Positions 19,398 to 25,909 of a stretch of DNA of 64,000 nucleotides are shown here, one piece after another. The stretch comes from Clostridia bacterium (GTDB taxonomy: Bacteria > Bacillota_A > Clostridia > Christensenellales > Aristaeellaceae): assembly GCA_017430945.1 (NCBI GenBank), contig JAFRMB010000018.1, positions 1 to 64,000 on the forward strand. The letters are read 5' to 3'. Position 1 is the first letter of the stretch. Each line of letters begins with the position of its first letter. The notes under the pieces are model-generated. The model was given only the letters and a program-made list of their open reading frames with translations, did no database searches and had not been told where the DNA came from. The position numbers were made by a program, and so were the translations under genes.

Positions 19398-19801
19398 TGA
19401 AGCGCTCCCTTCAGTTTTAGTCCGTCCTCTCAGCATTATACCATTTTTTGTCTCTTTTGCAAATGCCCATCAAGCCGTCTTTTTCCCGCGATCTCGTCCG
19501 ATACCAAAGCAGAGAACTCGATACCCTGCCGGCGTAGCCGTTGATCAGAAGGATATCTCGATTTGTGTCGATCGTCATCTGTCTGCATCGCTCACGCTGT
19601 CCGGTTTCGATCAAGGCTCCGGTTCAACCATCCGAGCGCATCAGCACATCTCTCCTATGGACGAGGTCTGAAGGCATAAACGCTGTCTCAGAACGGCTGT
19701 ATGATGTCATTTTATGACAGCCCCTGTTTTTTCTTGAAGCCCACTTTCAGACCTGAGAGGGTATCCTGCATCTGAGACCATACTGGTCTGCAGGCGCCCG
19801 G
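19398..19801. other. Intergenic region with the island promoter
   Basis: About 400 bases between the GT2 gene and the upstream CDP-glycerol transferase gene. It holds the GT2 promoter (19435-19463) and a small hairpin GTCAT-TTT-ATGAC near 19712. A 65-codon minus-strand frame (19417-19614) resembles nothing I know, and I do not call it. Confidence 0.5.
19435..19463 (-). promoter_or_regulatory. Promoter of the surface-polymer operon
   Basis: Read on the minus strand: TTTGCA (19463-19458), 17 bases, TATAAT (19440-19435), with TGG directly before the -10 (extended -10). It sits about 40 bases before the GT2 ATG. Confidence 0.7.
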
Positions 19802-20965
19802 CTAACCCTTTCCGAGCTTATCGATGATGTAGTCGCACACCGCGTCGGTGGCGCGGCCTGTCTCATTCATGCCATACCACTGGCGCAGCGCAGCGCAGTT
19901 TCGGGCGGCCGCCGCCGCGTCGGTCTCCAGAATGAGTTTCTCGAGCTCCTCCTGGCTGTGGGCGATCAGCATCGGCGTGTCATGTGGATCATAGTACAGG
20001 GGCCGCGAGGCGAGGTATTCGTCGTAATCCGCCATGTACATGAACACCGGGCGATCCAGCAGACAGTAGTCGGTGGCGCACGAGGAGTAGTCGGTCAGAA
20101 GCATATCCGATACCAGCAGCAGCTCCGACATATCGTCGTATGCCGTCATATCCACGAGCCGTCCGTTCACAGCTTCCAGATCGATGCCTTCGGAAAAGTA
20201 ATGGGCGCGATAGAGGCACTGCCATTTCTCGCCGCCGCGCTCCAGGATGTCCAACACCCGCACGAGATCCATCTGCGCCTGCTTGCCGACGATGCCCATG
20301 TCCTCCCTGTAGGTCGGCGCGTACAGCAGCAGCTTTACGCCGTCGGGCACGCCCAGCTTCGACCGCACGCGGCGCACATCCGACGGATCGTTCCGGACCA
20401 GGATGTCGTTGCGCGGCGCGCCGACGTTCAGATACTCGCCCTGATAACGGAAGGCCGTGCGGTACATCCGCATGCCGAAATCTGAGCCCGTCACGACCCG
20501 GCTGCATTCCTCTTCCAGCCGATAACCTTCAGCGAAGGCGTCGTAGCAGATCTTCTTGATCGGACGGTCGCCGTGCCAGGTCTGCACGTAGAATTGCTTA
20601 TCCTTCGGAAAGCCCCGCAGTTCGGAATCGTTTGTGAAATTGTCCACCCATACGCGCGCCGTGCCTATCTCCAGCCACGACCTACGCGAATGATGGTCTA
20701 CGCAGCGCACATAGTCCGGAATGCTTGGCTTGACCCGTGCATAACAGTTTCGTTTGATCAGCCAGACGATATCCGTCTCAGGCCTGCGCTCGTGCAGCCG
20801 CTCTGAGATCACCCGGGGATTGTCGCTGTAGCTGCGTCCCCGAAAGCTGTCGAACACGACCTTGTTGTGATCGATGCCCATTAAAAGGCGGGCTGTGCGC
20901 ACGATCGCTCTGTTCTCGCGCGCCTGCGCTTTAGGATTGTGGGCAAAAAGATGGGGCAGCTTCAT
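19802..20965 (-). CDS. CDP-glycerol glycerophosphotransferase-family protein
   Basis: A 387-residue relative of the 15554-16780 product, with the same blocks: VVFDSFRGRSYSDNP, TWHGDRPIKK, GSDFGMRMYRTAF, LYAPTYRED, and LLVSDMLLTDYSSC. It would transfer polyol phosphate from a CDP donor. The start is the ATG at 20965, with GGAG 9 bases upstream; an open frame continues to 21400 but covers the promoter and the azlD end. It has its own promoter and ends about 400 bases before the GT2 gene, so it is transcribed apart from the downstream cluster unless there is read-through. Confidence 0.88.
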   Translation of the reverse strand: MKLPHLFAHNPKAQARENRAIVRTARLLMGIDHNKVVFDSFRGRSYSDNPRVISERLHERRPETDIVWLIKRNCYARVKPSIPDYVRCVDHHSRRSWLEIGTARVWVDNFTNDSELRGFPKDKQFYVQTWHGDRPIKKICYDAFAEGYRLEEECSRVVTGSDFGMRMYRTAFRYQGEYLNVGAPRNDILVRNDPSDVRRVRSKLGVPDGVKLLLYAPTYREDMGIVGKQAQMDLVRVLDILERGGEKWQCLYRAHYFSEGIDLEAVNGRLVDMTAYDDMSELLLVSDMLLTDYSSCATDYCLLDRPVFMYMADYDEYLASRPLYYDPHDTPMLIAHSQEELEKLILETDAAAAARNCAALRQWYGMNETGRATDAVCDYIIDKLGKG

Positions 20966-20995
20966 GTCACCATTCTCCATACTGTTATTTGGATC

Positions 20996-21024
20996 ATTAT
21001 AGCACAACCGGGCGCGTTTGAAAA
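20996..21024 (-). promoter_or_regulatory. Promoter of the upstream CDP-glycerol transferase gene
   Basis: Minus strand: TTTTCA (21024-21019), 17 bases, TATAAT (21001-20996) preceded by TGC, an extended -10. Confidence 0.65.
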
Positions 21025-21079
21025 CCGACATCTGGCGGATTTGCGCCGAAGACGGCTTCGGACGCCTCTGGTTATGCAA

Positions 21080-21111
21080 AGACCGCCCCGGGCGCAAGCC
21101 TTCGGCGGTCT
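21080..21111 (-). terminator. Terminator of azlCD
   Basis: On the minus strand, AGACCGCC (21111-21104) pairs with GGCGGTCT (21087-21080), with extra inner GC pairing, then TTT. It lies 15 bases after the azlD stop. Confidence 0.6.
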
Positions 21112-21126
21112 CGACAGAGCAGGATA

Positions 21127-21435
21127 TCAGCAGATGAACAGCTCGGACACGAACACGATCGCGCAGCACAGCACGCTGACCTTGAACAGGCTGCCGCCGA
21201 ACCAGGCCGCAACGAGCCCGCCAGCCAGCGCCAGTGTCGCAGAGACCGGGCTCTGTGTGGCGGAGAGTATGGCCGGAAAGGTCATCACCGCCAGCGTCAC
21301 ATAGGGCACATAGTACAGAAAAGAGCGCACGGTGCGGTTGGTGATCTCCCGGCGGATCAGCGTAAGCGGCAGCACGCGGATCAGATACGAGATGGCCCAC
21401 ATGCCAAAGATGTACAGATAGACGTTACGCTGCAT
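21127..21435 (-). CDS. azlD: AzlD-family branched-chain amino acid exporter subunit
   Basis: A 102-residue integral membrane protein with about four hydrophobic segments, of the AzlD/YgaH family. It pairs with AzlC to export branched-chain amino acids or analogues such as azaleucine. The start is the ATG at 21435, which AGGAGG precedes by 6 bases; the ATG at 21441 directly abuts that site. The gene overlaps the end of azlC by 11 bases, so the two subunits are translationally coupled. Confidence 0.88.
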   Translation of the reverse strand: MQRNVYLYIFGMWAISYLIRVLPLTLIRREITNRTVRSFLYYVPYVTLAVMTFPAILSATQSPVSATLALAGGLVAAWFGGSLFKVSVLCCAIVFVSELFIC

Positions 21436-22153
21436 CGCCATCCTCCTTCCTGTCCACCACGGGGAACAGGAGCGCGGCCGCCAGCGATATGATCACCGTC
21501 AGCAGTATGATCTTCATGCCGGCTGAGATCCCGTCGAACCAGGGCAGCACGTTGACCACCCAGCTCAGCGCGAAGCTGGCGATCACCAGCATGGCGATGA
21601 CGGGATACTTGCGCGCCGGAGGCACGAAAATGGAGATGAACATGCCGTAGAGGCCCACCGACAGCGCACTGACCACCCGCACGGGCAGCACATTGCCCAG
21701 CACCACGCCCGCCAGCGTGCCAAGCGCCCAGCCCGGCGTGGCCACAGCCGCCATGCCGTAGTTGTAATAGGGATTCAGCCGGCCCTCCACCGATGCCGAT
21801 ACGCCGAAGATCTCGTCGGTGATCCACAATCCCATCAGCATGCGGTGGCGGATCGGCAGTTTCGGATCCACCTTCTGTGAGAGCGCCGTGGACATCAACA
21901 GATAGCGCGCGTTGGCGATGGCCTCCATCACGATGACTTCGAGATAGCTCGCGCCCGCTGCGATCAGCGTGAACCCGATGTACTGTCCCGCCGACGCCAT
22001 GATGAGCGCGCTCGCCACCGTGGCCTGCGCCGCGGTCATGCCCGCGTTCTTCGCGGCGATGCCCAGCGCGATGGACACGGCAAAGTACCCCAGCATGATG
22101 GGGATGCCGTCCTTCATACCCTTGAGGAACCATTTTTTCCGGTCAGTCAGCAT
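21425..22153 (-). CDS. azlC: AzlC-family branched-chain amino acid exporter
   Basis: A 242-residue membrane protein of the AzlC/YgaZ family and the large subunit of the AzlCD exporter. The opening is typical (GMKDGIPIMLGYFAVSIALG), and FDGISAGMKI lies in the last third. About five or six transmembrane segments are visible. GGGAGAG is upstream of the ATG. It is 33 bases after an aminotransferase gene and an Lrp regulator in the same direction. This suggests one unit handling surplus amino acids, and Lrp-type proteins often control azlCD. Confidence 0.9.
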   Translation of the reverse strand: MLTDRKKWFLKGMKDGIPIMLGYFAVSIALGIAAKNAGMTAAQATVASALIMASAGQYIGFTLIAAGASYLEVIVMEAIANARYLLMSTALSQKVDPKLPIRHRMLMGLWITDEIFGVSASVEGRLNPYYNYGMAAVATPGWALGTLAGVVLGNVLPVRVVSALSVGLYGMFISIFVPPARKYPVIAMLVIASFALSWVVNVLPWFDGISAGMKIILLTVIISLAAALLFPVVDRKEDGDAA

Positions 22154-22186
22154 GGATCGCGCTCTCCCTTGATGATCTGGGCAGCC

Positions 22187-23359
22187 TCAAAGCCGCTTCA
22201 GGAACCGCTCCAGCCGGTCCATCGCCTCGGACAGGTTGGCCAGCGAGCTGGCGTAGCACATGCGCACGAATCCCTCACCGCCCGGGCCGAATGCGCTGCC
22301 CGGGATCGCGGCGACGTGCTCTTCGGTGAGGAACGACGCGCAGAAATCGGCCGAGGACAGGCCCGTTGAGCGTATACATGGGAACATATAGAAGGCGCCC
22401 CTGGGCTCGAAGCACTCCAGCCCCGCCGCGCGCAGCTTGTCCAGCAGGAAGCGCCGCCGGTAATCGTAGTCGCGGCACATCATGGCGATGTCGCCGTCAC
22501 CGTCCCGCATGGCCTCCACCGCCGCATATTGGCTGGTCGTCGGCGCACACATGATGGCGTACTGGTGGATCTTCAGCATCTGCCTGATCAGCGGCTGCGG
22601 CCCGCACACATAGCCCAGGCGCCAGCCGGTCATAGCATAGCTCTTGGAGAAGCCGTTGACCACGAGCGAGCGCTCGGCCATGCCGTCGATGGTGGCGATG
22701 GACACGTGGTGCCCGCCGTAGGTGAGCTCAGCGTAGATCTCGTCAGACAGCACCACGATGTCGGTACCGCGCAGCACCGCTGCGATGGCCTCGAGATCCG
22801 CACGCTCCATGACCGCACCGGTGGGATTGTTGGGGAATGGCAGCACGAGCATCTTGGTCCGCGGGGTGATGGCCGCCTTCAGATCATCGGCGGTCAGCCG
22901 GAACTCGTTTTCGGCACGGGTCTCCACGAACACCGGCACGCCGCCGGCCAGCTGTACGATGGGGCCGTAGCACACGAAGGACGGCGTGGGGATGATGACC
23001 TCGTCGCCCTCGGACACGATGGCCCGCACGGCGATGTCGATGCCCTCAGAGCCGCCCACCGTGACGATCATCTGCTTCATGGGGTCGTAGTTCAGGCCAA
23101 AGCGCCGATGCATGTACTTTGCGATCTCCTGCCGGAGCGCCACGAGGCCCGCGTTCGAGGTATACTTCGTGAAGCCCTTTTCCAGCGCGTACACGCCCGC
23201 ATCCCGGATATGCCACGGCGTCACGAAGTCCGGCTCGCCGACGCCCAGGGATATCGCGTCTGTGGTGTCCATGTTCTCCAGCAGGTCGAAAAACTTACGG
23301 ATGCCCGAGGGCGCCACGCCCTTGATGCGGGGCGAGAGCACGGAATCATAATCGATCAT
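22187..23359 (-). CDS. Class I aminotransferase, probably alanine-type
   Basis: A 390-residue fold-type I PLP enzyme. Visible family blocks are SLGVGEPDFVTP at about 38, FPNNPTGAV at about 170, the VLSDEIYAELTY strand at about 200, and the PLP lysine in NGFSKSYAMTGWR at about 235. The pairing with an Lrp regulator gene, which its start overlaps by 4 bases (ATGA), matches alaR-alaT of Bacillus subtilis (yugG-yugH). I therefore favour alanine:2-oxoglutarate transamination, but substrate is not readable from sequence. Confidence 0.88.
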   Translation of the reverse strand: MIDYDSVLSPRIKGVAPSGIRKFFDLLENMDTTDAISLGVGEPDFVTPWHIRDAGVYALEKGFTKYTSNAGLVALRQEIAKYMHRRFGLNYDPMKQMIVTVGGSEGIDIAVRAIVSEGDEVIIPTPSFVCYGPIVQLAGGVPVFVETRAENEFRLTADDLKAAITPRTKMLVLPFPNNPTGAVMERADLEAIAAVLRGTDIVVLSDEIYAELTYGGHHVSIATIDGMAERSLVVNGFSKSYAMTGWRLGYVCGPQPLIRQMLKIHQYAIMCAPTTSQYAAVEAMRDGDGDIAMMCRDYDYRRRFLLDKLRAAGLECFEPRGAFYMFPCIRSTGLSSADFCASFLTEEHVAAIPGSAFGPGGEGFVRMCYASSLANLSEAMDRLERFLKRL

Positions 23360-23835
23360 ACGAACAACATCCTCTCTTCCTGCTCGGGCAGTTTTTCGAA
23401 CACATGATGCTTTTCCTTGTACTTCTTGAGGATGAAGTGCGTGGCTGTGCCCGTCACGCCCTCGATCGGCGCCAGCCGCGAGAACACGAATTCCGCCACC
23501 GACTTGAGCGAGCGGCCCGTAATGGTCACCGCCAGGTCGTAGGAGCCGGACATCAGGTAGAGCGACTCCACCTCCTCATACTGATAGATGCGCTCGGCGA
23601 TGCGGTCAAAACCGTCGCCCCGCTGGGGAGATATACGCACCTCGATCAGGGCTGTGACGACTTCATCATCCGTCTTCGTCCAGTCCACGAGCGCCGGATA
23701 ACCCAGTATGATGTGCTCCCGCTCGCAACGGGCGATCTCATCCAGGACCTCCTGCTCCGGCTTCCCCAGCATGGTGGCCAACTGCTGCGGGGTCTGACGG
23801 CAGTCCTTTTCAAGCAACGTCAAAAGCTCGTCCAT
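23356..23835 (-). CDS. Lrp/AsnC-family transcriptional regulator
   Basis: A 159-residue feast/famine regulator. Residues about 1-55 form the winged helix (LLEKDCRQTPQQLATMLG), and about 70-150 form the RAM effector domain, which binds amino acids and drives oligomerisation. It is cotranscribed with the aminotransferase and azlCD, which are its likely targets along with its own promoter. An alaR-like role is the best guess from gene order. Confidence 0.9.
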   Translation of the reverse strand: MDELLTLLEKDCRQTPQQLATMLGKPEQEVLDEIARCEREHIILGYPALVDWTKTDDEVVTALIEVRISPQRGDGFDRIAERIYQYEEVESLYLMSGSYDLAVTITGRSLKSVAEFVFSRLAPIEGVTGTATHFILKKYKEKHHVFEKLPEQEERMLFV

Positions 23836-23856
23836 GTGTCCATTCTCCCATCTTTC

Positions 23857-23907
23857 ATTATACAGTGAGCCGCCGGCATCCGTTCAGCAATCGGAATCCC
23901 CGGCGGC
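23857..23907 (-). promoter_or_regulatory. Promoter and GC-rich inverted repeat upstream of the Lrp gene
   Basis: A minus-strand TATAAT (23862-23857) has no good -35. Seven bases upstream of it begins an inverted repeat, GCCGCCGG (23869-23876) with CCGGCGGC (23900-23907), 23-base loop. This may be an autoregulatory site or the end of the aspartate aminotransferase transcript. Confidence 0.4.
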
Positions 23908-24002
23908 TGTTAGCACACTCCATTATATCCCTTTTCACGCTTGCGGTCAAGCCGGAAAGCCGGTCCCGTCCGCGCAGCGCGCCGTTGCCAGCCGTGACGG
24001 AC

Positions 24003-25208
24003 TCAGTACTCCTCCAGCTCCTCGATGAAGCCGGCGATGCGGCGCATGCCCTCCACGATGTTCGCGCGACTCGTGGCATAGCTCAGGCGGACGTAGCGAT
24101 CGTCGCCGAAGGCCAGCGCCGGCACGACCGCCACGCGCTTTTCGTTCAGCAGCATCTCCGCAAACCTCGTGGAGTCGGTGATCCTCTGTCCGTGGTACTT
24201 TCTGCCGATGATGTTCGTGATGTTCATCATCATGTAGAACGCGCCCTTCGGCAGCCGCGCGGAAACGCCGTCGATCTCATTGAGCAGCCGGTGCATCAGC
24301 CTGCGGCGCACATCGTATTCCGTGATCATGGACTTGATGTACACGTCGCCGCAGGACAGCGCCGTTGCGGCCGCGTACTGCGCGATGGAATTGGCGTTGG
24401 AGGATGCGTGGCTCTGGAACGACGTCATGGCCTTGATGATCTCCTTGGGGCCAGCCGCGTACCCGATGCGCCAGCCGGTCATGGCGTACGTCTTGGAAAC
24501 GCCGTTGACCACGATGGCCTGCTTTTTGATCTCCTCACCGAAAGAGGCGATGCAGTAGTGCTTCGCATCGTCGTAGATGAGCTTCTCGTAGATCTCGTCC
24601 GAGACGATATAGAAGCCGCACTCGACCGCGAGGTCCGCGATCTCCCGGAGCTGCTGATAGCTGTAGACGCAGCCGCAGGGGTTGTTGGGCGTATTCAGTA
24701 TGAGCGCCTTGGTGTTCTCGTTCACGTAGGGGCGCAGCATGTCCGCGGTGACGATGAAGTCGGTATCCTCATCGCCGTGCACGGCCACCGGCACACCGCC
24801 GACCATCTTGACCATCTCGGTGTAGCTGACCCAACCGGGCGTGGGCACCAGCACCTCGTCTCCGGGGTTCAGCAGCGCGGAAAGCGCCGTGAACAGCGCC
24901 TGCTTCGCGCCGTTGGAGACCATGACCTCCGCCGGGGTGTATTCCACGCCGTTGTCCCTCAGCAGCTTCTCGCAGATGCGCTCCCGCAGGTCCATGGTGC
25001 CCGCAACGGGCGTGTAGCGCGTGATACCGGCATCGATGGCGAACTTGCCGGCGTCGTTGATGTATTCCGGCGTGCAGAAATCCGGCTCGCCAGCGCCGAA
25101 GCCGATGACGTCCATCCCCTCCCTGCGCAGCTTCTTGGCCTGCGCATCGATGGCCAGCGTGACGGACGGAGAGATCGCGAGGACGCGTTCGGATAAGCTC
25201 AATGACAT
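24003..25208 (-). CDS. Class I aminotransferase, aspartate-type (Ib)
   Basis: A 401-residue PLP enzyme of the AspB/class Ib type, typically aspartate:2-oxoglutarate aminotransferase. FGAGEPDFCTP is at about 35, NTPNNPCGCVY at about 169, VSDEIYEKLIYD at about 198, and the PLP lysine is in NGVSKTYAMTGWR at about 234. The end carries RLSYATS with the substrate-binding Arg region. The start is the ATG at 25208, with AAAGGA 9 bases upstream. It shares only the fold with the neighbouring aminotransferase. Confidence 0.92.
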   Translation of the reverse strand: MSLSLSERVLAISPSVTLAIDAQAKKLRREGMDVIGFGAGEPDFCTPEYINDAGKFAIDAGITRYTPVAGTMDLRERICEKLLRDNGVEYTPAEVMVSNGAKQALFTALSALLNPGDEVLVPTPGWVSYTEMVKMVGGVPVAVHGDEDTDFIVTADMLRPYVNENTKALILNTPNNPCGCVYSYQQLREIADLAVECGFYIVSDEIYEKLIYDDAKHYCIASFGEEIKKQAIVVNGVSKTYAMTGWRIGYAAGPKEIIKAMTSFQSHASSNANSIAQYAAATALSCGDVYIKSMITEYDVRRRLMHRLLNEIDGVSARLPKGAFYMMMNITNIIGRKYHGQRITDSTRFAEMLLNEKRVAVVPALAFGDDRYVRLSYATSRANIVEGMRRIAGFIEELEEY

Positions 25209-25257
25209 GCTCAACAATCCTTTCGGGCGAAAGCCCCTGGTTTTTCCATCGAAAGCT

Positions 25258-25266
25258 ATTCTAGCA
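25258..25266 (-). promoter_or_regulatory. Extended -10 promoter of the aspartate aminotransferase gene
   Basis: Minus-strand TGCTAGAAT (25266-25258), 50 bases before the start codon. No clear -35. Confidence 0.5.
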
Positions 25267-25766
25267 TATGTCCCTCCGCAAATCTACGTAAAAAGAGGTG
25301 CATTTTACGTTAAAAATGAATTATCTCATTCTGCAAATTGCAAAACAGCGCGTCTGATCGCCCATTATTTGCGCATCGATGACGTATCCGGCAGCATATG
25401 ATTGCAAAATCTGTGCTCGACATATGTCACGCCGGGCTCCCCCGCATCCGGTCCGCCGCTCTTCGATGTCTCCTTTACGCCCGTCGCACGGCCGGTCCTT
25501 TCATGGAGATCGTGCCTTTGTCCCCTCGCCGGATCTCACGGATGCCGTTCGGCCTGGACGGCGATCACGCCGGTCACCATCTCCGTCAGCGTCCTCCGCA
25601 GCCCGGAAAAGTCCGAAAAGCTTTGCGCATCCGACTCGTTCCGCGAAGGTCGTCGGCGGCGCCCCGGATCCGGCCGTTTCCGCCGGCCGGGGCGCTAAAA
25701 ACAGTATCTGTCGCGATTCTTAATTGAAACTTCGGCGATCAAACCGAAAACTCAACATCCTCTCGG
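25267..25766. other. Long intergenic region without a recognisable gene
   Basis: About 500 bases between divergent aminotransferase and glycogen phosphorylase genes. The part near 25270-25420 is AT-rich and includes the palindrome GACATATGTC at 25419-25428. The part 25430-25700 is GC-rich and open in all plus frames, with no homologous product. It contains a strong hairpin, GCGCCCCGG (25659-25667) with CCGGGGCGC (25687-25695) plus inner pairs, and no T-run. Confidence 0.5.
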
Positions 25767-25795
25767 TTGTCAAACGCATCACGATGTGTTATATT
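25767..25795 (+). promoter_or_regulatory. Sigma-A promoter of the glycogen phosphorylase gene
   Basis: TTGTCA (25767-25772), 17 bases, TATATT (25790-25795). The leader would be about 110 bases. Confidence 0.7.
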
Positions 25796-25909
25796 GATAG
25801 TCAGCTATTTTTATGATCGATGCCCCGACGGCCGACGATGTGCGGCCGCGCGGGTTTCTGAGGGAACATGGCAAACGGCCCTGTCCCCGATAATATCGGA
25901 GGTGTTTTT

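Noticed and set aside
19417..19614. 65-codon minus-strand frame upstream of the island GT2 gene
   Set aside because: It overlaps the promoter of the GT2 operon, has no good ribosome site and no recognisable content.
25379..25727. Three overlapping plus-strand frames of about 100 codons
   Set aside because: All three frames are open at once, a sign of GC-rich noncoding DNA; no ribosome site or recognisable product.
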